DNA of 64,000 nucleotides from Mactra quadrangularis (GCA_025267735.1 CM046296.1:19928464-19992463), one strand, 5' to 3'. Shown: positions 14,461 to 26,762, counted from the first letter of the stretch. A program made the numbers and translations. Notes: generated by a model not told the origin, from the sequence alone.

Positions 14461-14760
14461 CTTGTAGCCTACTCTCTTGCCTTAATGTTAGTTTTAATGG
14501 CGACGTGGTAGAGTGCCCGTTTACGACCCTGGGGGTCATGGGTTCGAATCATTGTTCGGACCATGCACTTTAACGTAAATAACCTACTAGGAATTGTGTG
14601 ATTTCACTCTTAGATAGTTCCACAGACAATCAAGCTCTAATAGTTCTAGGACTAGTTCTGGTAAGGGAGAGTGTATGTAGCTGAAGTATAATACAGCAGT
14701 TTTACTCCTTTGCCTTCATGCTAGCTTTTATAGCGACTTTGTAGAGCTACATGTTGAATA
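14461..14760 (+). mobile_element. tRNA-derived SINE with a duplicated, truncated second head
   Basis: At about 14493-14560 there is a tRNA-like segment: GACGTGGTAGAGTGCCCG as a degenerate A box, and GGTCATGGGTTCGAATC carrying a good B box (GGTTCGAATC). About 231 bp later the leader repeats: CTTGCCTTAATGTTAG at 14477 and CTTTGCCTTCATGCTAG at 14707. The second copy stops shortly after GTAGAGC. This looks like two tandem insertions or an unequal duplication of one SINE. No cloverleaf good enough for a functional tRNA was seen. Confidence 0.6.
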
Positions 14761-16140
14761 TCAAATGTAAACCATTCAAATATCAATAGAAATATTTGAA
14801 AAAACAAAAAACAAATTTAAGACATTTTCAACAATGCGCTCGTTAAAGATCTTCAATTGAATTAGGATAGTTATATGTTTTAATTAAAGACCGCTTTATT
14901 GAATTTTCGTTCTTCTTTTTTTGCTGATTAACAAGTTAAATTGTTCCGGAAAATATTAATTTATACAATGATATAAAATATTTAATTTGTTGAAATTGAA
15001 TTTTATTGCCGAACATAAAATCTTACAAGTACTCAGTCATATTAAATTCTATTTATGCCGATCATAATGGAGTGTATCCGTCCAACTCATTCGTATAGAA
15101 TCGGCATTTTCCGCTCTGAGTCGGGAAATAACGGAAAAGTTTTTGAAACTTTAAAACGAACTTCCAAGTGGTTAAGATATAGGCAAATTAAGGGACTCAT
15201 GTTGAGCAACGTTGACATGTTATAAACTTGGCGGACTTAAAAATTCAAACAGAACAAGCCAATACAACCCCATTTTTTGTCAAGTATGATAAATGTTTTC
15301 ATGTAAAAGTATTTATAAATATGTCTCTGCCATTTAACACATGTAGTTGATCATAATTTCAGAATAATCAACAATACATAGTGAAACGACTACTGCTTAA
15401 CGACGAAGTGTTTTTGCCATAAATATAATATTGTATTTCATAGAATATTTACCATGTAAGATCCTAGTGTACATTAAATAATGATTGTTTTGATTAGTAA
15501 GACCTTTTGTGCTGGTTCTTATCACCACACAAATCATTATTTAGCTGAATAACACTCTGTCAAGTATAGATTATACTCATTAAAATAATATGAAGACTGG
15601 ACAAAACCACATAAACAATATTACTACTCTATACCAGTATATCAAATCATACAAAGAAACCTAATTACTATATTGAATTCCGATTTCCTTTTATTTAGTC
15701 AAAGAAAACTTCAAAAAGATAAATCAAGAATTCAGCTTGAAAATGTAATAAACGTTGTGTAGAAATCATCATTAACTCACAAATTTGAACACATAACCTA
15801 ATTTACCAAAATATGAGAAAGATCTATTTCAATGCATCTTTCAGAATTCATGAACCAAGTTATTTCTTGTAATTTCAGCAAAGATTCTTTATTTATGTTG
15901 TAATTACATCAAAATGTCTCTCTTTTCAAGAGATTTTATTTGTACAAAAACTCCGGATTCTTATGACATTAGGTTGATCCAGGTTTTTGAAATTGTTGTT
16001 GAATGTTTTTATGCTGTTCTCTAACTAGAACCATGAATCATAATTACACAATTATTATCAGACACGCTTTGATTTTCTCTTGATATCTCTTCCATATTAT
16101 CTAACCAACAATGTTTTGATAATGGTGTTTTATCTTACAG
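14761..16140. other. intronic sequence, nothing recognised
   Basis: AT-rich. Contains two small inverted repeats around 15054-15138 (TGCCGAT/ATCGGCA and TTTTCCG/CGGAAAA), and no supported gene. Confidence 0.45.
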
Positions 16141-16321
16141 GGTTCTCTATTCTTGTTGTCATGTCCTCACTGCAACTGTGGCTTCAGTAATAACCAAGAG
16201 TAAATGATCTTTGTGATACCATTTCAATGATGAACTTCAGATGAGCACCAAAAGCTTAAGATGGACTTCAACTTTCATAGCACCTACTGGTTTCTATCAT
16301 TCTCATCTTCTGAATGACAAG
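16141..16321 (+). other. possible internal exon (UTR or non-coding RNA)
   Basis: A 181-bp interval is bounded by a good acceptor (TTTTATCTTACAG, ending 16140) and a near-consensus donor (CAAG|GTAAGC, intron from 16322). All frames carry stops, so it would be a UTR or lncRNA exon. An ATG eight bases before the donor (GAATGACAAG) could be a start codon whose reading continues downstream. It lies antisense within the Ig-gene intron. Chance pairing of splice signals cannot be excluded. Confidence 0.3.
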
Positions 16322-18311
16322 GTAAGCATTTATTAAAAACTGCTCGCTATTGTAATGTTCACGACTTTTCACAACATGAGTCAACATGATACCTTTTCGA
16401 AAGCTCCAGTCAGACGTTTAACTGCTGCCCTTCTTAAATTTAAAACTTGAAAAGCCTTACTAGCTCACTTTTCTTACATTTTCTATGACCATTCTGCAAC
16501 CTACGTTTGTATCAGGTAGGGTAGTTGTCAGCCACTGTCGAAAGCATGTGCTTTACAAATATTTCAAATCTTGCTAGCGATATCTCAATCCATTGCCTTA
16601 AAGTATCAATTTTAAACCTATCGTACTTTTATGACTACAGCTGATCATGATAATAATATACACTATCATACGAAGTACATTGTTTTACTCCCATCAGAGA
16701 GGGCAGCTTTGTGTAATGGTAATAGAATTTACACTGAGTTCATTTCGTAATTGTACGAATTATTTACTTACAATCATACCCTGAGAGACTAGTTTTCATT
16801 CGTAAGGTAAGACTTCTAGGGTGCAAAGTTCAAAGTAATATTCCCATTAGTCCCGTCACATTGGTTCGTCCATAAAAACAAAAACGTATGTACTTTGTAT
16901 ATTAATCCCTAAGGCGGAAGGCGTGGTCCCAATCCACCAAAGATGCACAATGTATACATATGATCATTGCCTTTGGTAAATGTATCAATTGATAAGACAA
17001 AGGTGGTACAAGCGATACCTGTTGGTGTACTAGCAATGACAAAATGTGAAACATGTATGTTAGTCTAATGACAAGATGTGATACGTCAGTCCACTCTTTC
17101 TGATTGAAATACATATAATGATTATATTATATATAATAGGTATGTGTGATCAACACTCTGGACAGTAACAATATTGCCATACATGAAGACAATAAGGTAA
17201 AAGAGCTAGAGGAGATATGAGAGATGGCATGAGACAATTGGCACGAGACAATTCCCAAAGCACGTGTCCCTAGGGAAATCATTCTCATTATCAATATCAA
17301 GCATTCTCTCCTGTGTTGTATATGGTGACACAATAATTCAATTTACTGACGAACAATATCAAGTATCTGACAAAGTAAGTGAAATTCATTCTTCTGTACA
17401 AATATTTGGAATAATTTCTTTATATCGCTTTATATGAGGTGAACAGTACAGAACAGAGCAGCTGTCAAGAGATTAATGCGTACTTGGCAGTGATCTGTAC
17501 GTCAAACTGAATGAATGAGTACCTAGTGATACGAAGCTATGGGATTACAGATATCATGTTGAGTATATTGAACGTATTGTGAATAAGTGTCAGAAACTCA
17601 AAATTATGTATTATTCGAACGGACTGATTGGTCCCCAAAATTCGTTAGAAATTCTCTGGTAACACATTGTTTAGGCAGGAAGCATATCTGATGCTGACAA
17701 TCGTAAACCTGATTGCTATAATCATTTAGAACTAGGCGTGAACCAATCGTGGCTATTCTTAATATTATCAATTCATGTACATATTGTATAATCATGTTGA
17801 TTACGAATTTACGACTGGTTATTTCTGTTTTCTTTAAAGCCACCGTTTAAGGATGTATTCATCAGGTATGAAAAATGTCTGAAAACTGTGAAACCATTAA
17901 AATATGACTTTCAATAATGACATAAAAAGATTTCATACTATTTTGCTTTTAAGTTTAAGTTTATGTATTACAAAGTGTTCATTTCCTAAAAAGTGGTTCT
18001 TTTATAAGTGTGCAGTATAGCAATGTCTTCGTGGGCGTTAGATATACATGATACAAAATGTTTCAAAAATTATTATTACATAATGTTAAGGACATTTATT
18101 TAATCGCAATACGTTTCATCATATCTATTGTTTTTAGTAATGACAATAATTTCTACTTTTACTGAAGTGCATGGCGTAAACTGAGTGATATACATGTGAA
18201 AATTTGTTTGGGGTTACGAGTCATTTGAAATAATATAAAATAACATTTAGTCAATTTGAATGCTTGATTTTTTTTGAAGTATATTGGCAGTGTTAATTTT
18301 TATATTGGGAC
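16322..18311. other. intronic sequence, nothing recognised
   Basis: AT-rich DNA. ORFs on the minus strand at 16902-17114, 17127-17333 and 17604-17843 have no domain or splice support. Confidence 0.45.
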
Positions 18312-18616
18312 CATAGGCGGATCCAGCGGGGGAGTCAGGGGTGTCCAGACCCCCCTAGAATTTGGAAAATGTACCAGTCCATTAGTGTATTTCTTGCCTG
18401 TAAGTCATTTTTAAGTAACATGAAGCAATTTTTTTCGGTGCTTTACATAGATTTAATGGTTAAGTAGTTTTTATTATCAATATGTTGCATTTTTACTGCA
18501 AAATGTGTATAATGTGGATGTGGTTCGAGGTTCGGACCCCCCCCCCCTAGAAAATTTCGGACCCTCCCTAGAAAAGTTCGGACCTACCCCAGAAAAAAAT
18601 CCTGGATCCGCCCCTG
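18312..18616. mobile_element. hAT-like non-autonomous DNA element (~305 bp)
   Basis: The left end reads CATAGGCGGATCCAG and the right end CTGGATCCGCCCCTG. These are inverted copies of the widespread CAGGGGCGGATCCAG-type terminus known from non-autonomous hAT elements. The 6-bp repeat GGGACC flanks both sides (18307-18312 and 18617-18622), compatible with a decayed target duplication. The interior has a run of C's and the phrase CCCTAGAAAA repeated near the right end. No transposase ORF. Confidence 0.7.
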
Positions 18617-19362
18617 GGGACCTAAATATGCTATAACATATATTTGCATGCAATCATGTCGTGTCGTGTCTCTGTTACCCTTCCGTATAAAACCTTGCCC
18701 TTTTCATTAACCACTAGAAAAAAAACGTTTTGTAATATAAAACAGCACTTGAATCAAAACGGAACATAGTATGTATACGACACATGTTAATTGCACCTAT
18801 CAGCTTGCATTTACACTAATTATAAAATAGCCCTCTTGTAATAAATTGTTTTGTTTTATGAGATTCAAGTGGTCTTAACCCACATTAAGTAATTTATACA
18901 AATGGTAACATTAAAAAATAAATACAAGTGCAAATTTTAGTCAAAACAATCAGAATGCGGTTATAAGTCCCAGACTAACTCTGACCTCACAGATTCAAGA
19001 GACAAGCACATGCTGTCAAAAAGTCAAGTATATACATGTAATACAATGCTTAGGTCTTAGATTTTATTTAGGTTTCTCTCTCGTTGTTTTGAATTCGCAA
19101 CAAAGTAGCTGAAAATCCTACTCTGCGTCTTTTTCATTTAAACAATCTTTTCAAATAAAGTTAAAAAATTTGGGACTTGATTTTTGCCATAGTCAAGACG
19201 GTATTTATAACGAAAATTCATTGACCATATCTGAGAATAGTTATATTTAAAATCGTAATCAGAAGAGATAAAAGACTAGCTTTATTGAATGCTTTCACAC
19301 GAAACATTTAAACTAGTAATCATTGTGTAGCTAGCTACATTCCCTTAAAGTTCCAAAGCCTT
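18617..19362. other. intronic sequence, nothing recognised
   Basis: AT-rich spacer between two transposable elements with no supported gene. Confidence 0.45.
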
Positions 19363-19619
19363 CATGATTGTCCTTATTCTTTAATAACTGTCCCTTTAAG
19401 GTTAAATTTAGAATATAACTTTTATCTAAATGGTTTCTTTAATGAGCTTCTTTATTTAAAGGCTCACTTTGATTGTATAAATTTACACCAATATGATTAA
19501 ATATCTCGTTTAGTTTTCCTATTCCTTCTCTATAGCCAGAATGACTCGACAAATACTCGACAAGAATATTAAAATGTCTAAAAACTATCAATGTTGTTCG
19601 TTGGACATTGTTTTCTCTA
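19363..19619 (+). repeat. 5' part of an interrupted AAGATGGCGG-type repeat
   Basis: This segment is the same sequence, in opposite orientation, as about 26504-26762. Shared blocks include TGATTGTCCTTATTCTTT, GAATATAACTTTTATCTAAA, AGAATGACTCGACAAA and TGTTCGTTGGACATTGTTT. At 19618-19619 (TA) it is cut by the TIR transposon. Its continuation (TAGTCCGG..) resumes at 22265. Confidence 0.8.
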
Positions 19620-20520
19620 TGTTTTGTCAACCGTAGAGATTTGTGACCAGCTTAACAGTTCTCATAGCAACATATATATCACCAGTATACAATATTATTA
19701 GAAAGAACGCTGCTCTCTTGGGCAAGAAACTTGATCCTGCTAGCTCAGAACTTGGGGACTACGAAGTGGACTCGAAAGTGATTAATTTAATTTGTAAGAA
19801 CTTGTTACACAACATGGTATAAACATTTAAACAATTTTCTTCAATTTCGTAGTAAAGGTCAATAACACATTGGATTGTCAGACAAATAAGATTGAGCGAG
19901 GATGAAAATCATGGAAAATTTAAAAATTATGTAGTTTAGCATAAAGTTACCAAAAACTATGCCAAATCAATTTAAACCAAAAGTTTCATGAAAATTAGGA
20001 GATCGATTTTAACATAAATATTTAAACACTCTAAATCTATTCGTAACAGCAGCTTGAATTAAGTATGTAAGAAAATCTGAAATTCTGAAATTAGATTTTC
20101 TCGTTTGTTTTGTGCCTACAAACTAATTAAAATATCAATTATTCTCAACAGAAAATACTGTAACACCCAAGAGAACTAATATTTCACTTTAAGAAGATCC
20201 TTGTTGTCATCTGTCATGTTCTACTTAGAGTTAATCACATTCAAGTAGAAACAATACGCTTGTTGTTATTTTTATGTTGTTATTTTTTAATGTTGTACAA
20301 TCCTCATTAACATCGGTCTTAGCCTTTATTATGTTATAAATAAGTGGTATTGTACAAGGCGTTTGATATTTTTTTTCTTGATAAGTGGTGTTGTACCACG
20401 CATTTTTGTGTAATTTTATCATAATGATACTATTTAGTAAACCGACACGTGTTAATAAGAATTGAGTCAAGTGACTTTAAATATACAAGAATTATTTTTG
20501 ATTGAGAGATATTATGAACT

Positions 20521-20745
20521 ATTAAAAGTACTGTGTTGCAGATGTAAGTTCTTAAAGGTACTGTGTTGCAGATGTCAAATTTAGAGGCACTGCTAAACAA
20601 GTATCAGTTTTTAAACATACTTAATAGCAGAATACAGTTCTTAAAAAGACTTGTGCATTTTCTTTCTTATAGGTACTGTTATGCAAAATGCCAGGTTTTA
20701 CAAGACTTTAGTATTGTTTTGCAGATATCAATTTAAAAGACAAAT
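20521..20745 (+). repeat. degenerate ~37-bp tandem repeat
   Basis: The phrase AGTACTGTGTTGCAGATG recurs as GGTACTGTGTTGCAGATG, GGCACTGCTAAACAAGTAT, GGTACTGTTATGCAAAATG and TAGTATTGTTTTGCAGATATC, at spacings near 35-40 bp or multiples. The copies are strongly diverged. It lies inside the 2.64-kb transposon. Confidence 0.5.
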
Positions 20746-21504
20746 GTAGTTAAGGCAGATTTAGAGAAAAAATATAAATTGATTTTATACGCTGTGTGTG
20801 GATTTTATACACCACATCCAGATTTTTTACCTTTCTTAAATATGGCATAATTCATTCAAACATCACTGTGTGCATGTTTTGATTATATACATGACATGAT
20901 GTGATAGTTTGAATGGGCAGGAAATATATTTCATTGGCTTAGAGCCACGATTGTTATGAATGCGTTGTATAAATAGTCTCGAGACGGTTCTAACGAGACA
21001 GAAAAGTCTGTGACTGGAATATTACCTTCATTCAATCATAAGTCGTTGTCAATAATTATAATTTAGCCTTTTTCAAATGTTAAAAAGTATAACCAAATAC
21101 CACTGTAGAAAATACCGAATTACTCGAAATTTCTTGGCTAACATGTTTCTATAGTTGGTCCGAATGCCATCAAAAACGCTAAGTAATTTCTAAAACAAGA
21201 TTTGCGTCGACTAACGGAATATGAAGCAGACTGTAGAGTGATAGTTACACGGGTGATAATTTCCTTCCTTTAACTTGTTTTTTGTATTTACTGCAAAATG
21301 AATATTAAGGAACTTAAGGAACGGTTCAGAGTATCAAAATGTAAATATCTATATACATAAGATTGTTACAACATTTAGAGTCCACGGGCAATGTTTTATA
21401 ACGCTATATTTATTAACTGAAATATTACAACATTGCATGGAGTTATATAAAGCCACTCTGAAGCCACTAACAAATCTTACTTCTCAAATCTTACAGTTGT
21501 GTTT

Positions 21505-21690
21505 TCAGTCGTCTGGTTAGCTCAGTCGGTAGCACATGTGACTGCGAATGTAGGAGTCGTAGGTTGAATTACCAGACGTGACTTACATACGTTTGAAGAG
21601 TTTGTTCCATTATTCTTTCACATACCTCTGTATAAAGTGGAGTTGTTATCAGCTTTATACTAGGGTTAAAACTTCGACCTAACTCTGCAG
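21505..21690 (+). mobile_element. tRNA-derived SINE copy
   Basis: TCTGGTTAGCTCAGTCGGTA carries a perfect A box (TAGCTCAGTCGG). About 45 bp later GGTTGAATTACC stands in place of the B box (consensus GGTTCGANTCC), with the invariant C lost. The body downstream is AT-rich and not clearly that of SINE family A. The damaged B box argues against a working tRNA or an active SINE promoter. Confidence 0.55.
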
Positions 21691-22264
21691 ATCTATGCCC
21701 TACCACGGACCATGATTAGGATGACTGTACACCGCAATATAACTGAACGAATTCTTAAAATGCGGCTTCAACGCAATACAATTCCTTAAAATATTTCATG
21801 TATATGGGTTAATGTACAATTCAACTGCATAGTTACTGAAGTTAGTTATGTTAGCTTCCTGATATGTTTGCATACATCATTTTAGAGTTATCCTCTCCTA
21901 TATATAACAAGAGTACAATGGTCATGATAATATGTCAATTTTCCTCTGTTCGTTCAATGTATAGACAGGGCGATATTAGACCCTTGATTTAAAGCAAAGC
22001 CAAACTGTTTATATTGTAGAATTATTTCAACCTCTTGTAAAAATGTAATAAAACAATACACTATGGAGTCTGTCCTTTCCATTTTCCGTGAGAGTTTTTC
22101 CTCAGTCTACAACAGAGACTAAAACTTGATACTATAATTTCATTACGTATAAAAATTTCTGTCTGTTACTAATCTAGACTAAACAATATTCTATACTGGT
22201 GATACATATGTTGCTATGAGAACTGTTAAGCTGGTCACAAATCTCTACGGTTGACAAAAACATA

Positions 22265-23450
22265 TAGTCCGGTATATAAACTACAAAAATCGACTGAACC
22301 TTGCATAGAATGATGTAGAAAATGTTTTTTCATTTTCTTGAAGCTAAGCCATTGTAGTTTACGAAACTGGATGATGCCACTTCGGCACTCTTGGGCAACT
22401 CCCAAAATTCAAGATGGCGGACAAAATGGCGGATGAAAGCTGAATAATGTATAATAAACCCATCTTTACCACAGTCTGATCGTTTAAATAGCTGAAATTA
22501 GTCTAACATTATCTGCAATATTATTTAATGCAATTTTGGTACCCCTCGTTTATTATCCAATCCAAGATGGCGGACAAAATGGCGGATAAAAGCTACATGT
22601 GTCGGGAATATTAACCCCAATAAGCAGAATCGTACATAGTGGCATTTCAAAAAAGTTTTAATGCATTTTGGGAGTAACAATTCTTGAGTTTAGTTTATAA
22701 AACTGGTTGATGCCACACTGGCATCATTAGGCAATTTCCAAAATCCAAGATGGCGGCTAGAATGGCGTAAATAACTAACTGTCGGGTATATATTAGTCCG
22801 GTATATAAACTACAAAAATCAATTGAACCGTGCATGGAAGGATGTAAAAATGCATTTTCTTGAAGCTAAGACTTTGTAGTTTACGAAACTGGATGATGTC
22901 GTTTCGGCACTCTTGGGCAACTCAAGATGGCGAACAAAACTTGCGGATGAAAGCTGATTAATGTATAATAAATCCATCCTTATCACAGTCTGATTTTAAA
23001 TAGCTGAAATGAGTCTAACATTATCTGCAATTTTATTTTTTGCAATTTTGGTACCCCTCGTTTATTATCCAATCCAAAAAGGCGGATAAAAACTACACTT
23101 ATCGGGTATATCAACCACAATGAGCAGAATCGTACATAGAGGCATTTCAAAAAGGTTTTAATGCATTTTTGTAGGAATTGCTCTTTAGTTTAGTTCATAA
23201 AACTGGTTGATGCCACACTGGCATCAGTGGGCAATTTCCAAAATCCAAGATGGCGGCTATAATGGCGTAAATAACTAGCTGTCGGGTATAAATCAACCAC
23301 AATGAGCTAAGTCATAGACTGGGGTATACCAAATAATTTCAATGCATTTTATTTCGTAGTTAATCCTTTTTTGTTTATGTAACCGATTGATGCCATATTG
23401 GTATTCTTGAATAACTTCAAGAATTTAAGATGGTGGTCAAAATGAATGAT
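22265..23450 (+). repeat. AAGATGGCGG-motif repeat with a ~529-bp tandem duplication
   Basis: TAGTCCGGTATATAAACTAC occurs at 22265 and again at 22794, and what follows is a diverged duplicate. Inside, sub-units of roughly 150-184 bp each end in CCAAGATGGCGG followed by a related AATGGCG phrase. The positions are near 22412, 22563, 22747, 22924 (diverged), 23075 (diverged), 23247 and 23427 (diverged). This is the continuation of the repeat cut at 19619. AAGATGGCGGC is also the classic YY1 recognition sequence. Confidence 0.75.
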
Positions 23451-25560
23451 TAGAGTTTGAAAATTAATTTCAATTCACATTAAAAGACATAACTCCTAAC
23501 TAATGGGTATACAGCATTATGTTTAGGTTTTTATATCTCTTGGTCTTGCGAATATTAAATCGTTGATACTTGTTAGCTTGCCAGTTGACTCTGGAAGCAA
23601 ATTGTTTCTAAGATGGCAATTTAGAGACACTATTCTGATAATATTTAATTTATTGAACAACATATGTTGTGTTATCCTTAGAATAGCGACCACTTTCCCA
23701 ATATGTTTACCTCTTCAACAATAATCAATATGTATTTAAAGGGGGTTATAAAAAAGAAAAAAACTAATGATATTGTAAGTATTGTGTGCATGTTCTATTA
23801 TCTTTCAAGAGTATATTTATGCCAAAGCAATTGATAGAAATTCTGTTGACATTGTAACTTTTTTTGATAGTAAATAAGAGAAATTGCAATAGGATCATTT
23901 CAAGTCCGATCTAAACATCATATATCACTACTGAATCACGAATGTTCTTTATTTCATTGTAAATGACTCTGACTATTGATAAAAATGGAGAAATAACAAA
24001 AGCTCATTTCCATCAAAAGTTTGTAGTAGAATTTGGTTTTATTTACAAGGATAGAGAGAAATTACGTGGCGTAGATGCCAATTCTTATTATAAGCGTATA
24101 CACTGCTATTCGAACCCAGTGTCGAGCTCATGATTTAGCAAATAGTGTTACCCTGTGCAAGATGGTGGTTTTAAGGGATTCATTAATTACAAAACATGGC
24201 CAAGTAGAAAATTTAAAAATGTATTGTTTCACTTAAGACTAAATATCTTGAAAGAACACATAACAGATCTGATGCATCAGTGCCAAAAGTTTAAACATGT
24301 CTGATTACTAAACACATTTGGAGTATATTCACTATCTACTGCAAAGACTCCCCTAAAGAAGGATGGTGCGCTGAGACAACTTGTCGATCTCGTATGTAGT
24401 ATTTAAATATGTTCCACTCCAAACATTATAGACGATGCATTGCAAGATATAGTAATTCTTCATTTTTTCGGTAACATTACATATATGTTTGATCGCATAA
24501 ACCTAAAGACTTGGTACGAGAAGCACAGACAACAAAAGTGTACAACAAATGATTACTTTTCCTGCAATTTGCTGAGTACCAAAAATATCTGACGACATTG
24601 GTGCGCTGATACTCTTTTGAGATATCTATCTTGTAGGAGTGACACTATAACAATGGGGTCAACTGACATTCGTCCAAAATGTAATGTTACAAATCAGTCA
24701 GTTTTTGACAATGTAAAGAATGTACACTATTAGCATGGGTGTAAAATATGCTTTTAAAGCTAGTTCACATATGCTATATCAAAAGTGAAGACATTTATGA
24801 TATCTTTTCGCCATAAGCTAGTACCCGCTTGGATACTTTCTAAAGATAATAATCCTTAATATGTTTAGTTTACCATTTCATATGCTTAGAGTGTTGAGTT
24901 CAAAATACTCTGTCAACAATAATTTGTGTCGTCACTTGAACATATTGTTATCAACATACAAAACGACCAGAGAAATTGAGCTATCGTCATGTAATATTAT
25001 TAGACAGAAGCAAACTTAAACATTTAAGCACATATTATAATTGAGTCAAGTTTAGTCAAGTCAGACTGTATCATTGTTTGTGTAATGATATTGATATAGC
25101 TCAGTCAATTTGTTTCTTCCCCATTTGTGGCACATGCTTATTTTGCTATTGACATGTTTCAGTTTATTTTCACTGCATCGAAATATTTCGACTAAAAGGA
25201 TTATAAGCTTTTCAAATATCCACACATTGCAATCTTAAACAAAATGATAGCACTTCATAATAATCCTAAATTAAATTGTCTACTGTTATCTGTATATTAA
25301 CCCAATTTTATTTTCCAGTTTTTCTTTATTTAAATGGCTTACATTTGGAAATTAAATTAGTTTGTCCACCACAATTCGAGGGTTGCCAGCAAGACTGTAA
25401 TAAGTACATTGCGTTGAAGAGCGAGTATCCCGGGCAACCGTCGAATTATTTATCAAATTTTCATTTCATTTATACCTCGGCTTTAGGGAGATTCAGGCAT
25501 TTTGATTGCTTCCGAATCTCATAGTGACCGAGTTTTCTCATGAAGGCCGTGTTTTTTTCT
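23451..25560. other. intronic sequence without a recognised gene
   Basis: AT-rich. A stretch read on the minus strand from about 24190 to 24060 (with GGGTTCGAATAG) is faintly tRNA-like. A plus-strand ORF at 25276-25524 follows an acceptor-like site (TTTTATTTTCCAG) but has no recognised domain or donor. Confidence 0.4.
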
Positions 25561-25644
25561 GCCACAAAAATGCCGCCATTTTGAATGTTGGTACAATCTG
25601 AGCTTTTTTTTATTGGGACCCTATCTGGTACAATGATGAATTTA

Positions 25645-25756
25645 GTGTTTTCATAACGGTCTGTATTTGGCTGAAGACAGTCATTATAGCCCGAGGCCAC
25701 AGGCGAAGGCTAATATGACTGTTTTCAGCCAAATAACTAGGCCATTATGAAAACAC
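25645..25756. repeat. imperfect ~112-bp palindrome (hairpin)
   Basis: Left arm: GTGTTTTCATAACGG, then TATTTGGCTGAAGACAGTC. Right arm: GACTGTTTTCAGCCAAATA, then CCATTATGAAAACAC. The loop contains a GC-richer patch (CCCGAGGCCACAGGCG). It may be a small fold-back element. No target duplication was identified. Confidence 0.65.
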
Positions 25757-25999
25757 GTCATTATTTACAATACATTATTGCTAAAAAAATAGAACTGGTT
25801 AAATTTGCTTCGTAATCGTAATCTTTGACTCCACCTTGAATCTTGAGTTGCTAATAGATGATCAGGTGGGATTAACTAGTTTTACAAACTTGAGAGTTTA
25901 TAAAGATTCAAAAAATCATATAACAAACATTGAAACTTAAACCCAAATGTGTTTGTTTCCGTCCATGTATGAACTCGTATATTATATACTGAACTATTA

Positions 26000-26762
26000 G
26001 ATCATATCGGCCATTTAGCCGCCATTTTGGATTTATAATTGTTAATAATAAATTATAACTTAGTGAAATCAATCAGTTTCTTTAATAACATTAACTATTC
26101 TATAAGTAAATAAATTTCTACACCACTCAGTTTCTTTCTGCCAGTTTGTTCTTTAGATACTGAGCTAATAGCCTTTGACCGCCATTTTGACCGCCATTTT
26201 GACCGCCATTTTGAATTTAATAGTTTGTATAAGAATAACAAAATTTAACCAACTCGATCTGTAAATGTTGAAATCACTTTTGTCCTTCATTTTAAGACCA
26301 TAATGTGTAAAAATACATTTTGCATGTATAATTTAGACTCTAGCCGCCATCTTGGTCGCCATCTTGGATTCTGGGAGTTGCCCAAGGATGACAAAGTGGC
26401 ATCAATCGGATTTGTAATCAGTAAGACCATGTCTACCAATAAATTGAATAACATTTTCTACATCATTTCGTGCAAGGTCATCCTTGGTGTTGGCCGGACT
26501 AATAGAGGAAACAATGTCCAACGAACAACATTGATAGGTTTTAGACATTTTAAGATTCTTGTCGAGAATTTGTCGAGTCATTCTGGCTGTAGAGCAGGAA
26601 TGGGAAAACTAAACGAGTCATTTAATCACGTTGGTGGAAATTTATACCATTAAAGAAAGCCTTTAAATAAAGAAGCTCATTAAAGAAACCATTTAGATAA
26701 AAGTTATATTCTAAATCTAACCTTAAACGGACAGTAATCAAAGAATAAGGACAATCAAGGAA
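26000..26762 (-). repeat. inverted copy of the AAGATGGCGG repeat, uninterrupted
   Basis: Read on the minus strand from 26762 down, this follows the same order as 19363-19619 joined to 22265 onwards. It carries the leader blocks, then TTGTTTCCTCTATTAGTCCGG, then GATGCCACTTTG, GGGCAACTCCCA and CCAAGATGGCGACC. It contains three consecutive GCCATTTTGACC phrases around 26180-26215 and further CCGCCAT motifs. The ORFs here (26303-26653 plus, 26622-26807 minus) are repeat-derived and not supported as genes. Confidence 0.75.

Larger units (their letters stand above)
19620..22262. mobile_element. ~2.64-kb non-autonomous TIR transposon inserted at TA
   Basis: Terminal inverted repeats of about 71 bp lie at 19620-19690 and 22192-22262. 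They differ by one substitution and one T-run length change. The end sequence is TGTTTTGTCAACCGTAGAG. TA is present on both sides (19618-19619, 22263-22264), as in TA-targeting transposons (Tc1/mariner-like insertion). The flanks rejoin to an uninterrupted homologous repeat, and the inverted copy at 26503-26504 shows the empty site, so insertion is well supported. The interior has no transposase-like ORF. It contains a degenerate tandem repeat and a SINE head. Older nested insertions are likely. Confidence 0.8.

Noticed and set aside
21509..21580. tRNA gene
   Set aside because: A box is good, but the B box has lost its key C and no clean cloverleaf forms; better as a SINE head.
26303..26653. 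116-codon plus-strand ORF
   Set aside because: Lies wholly in the inverted AAGATGGCGG repeat; the homologous copy at 19363-19619 is not open in the same way.
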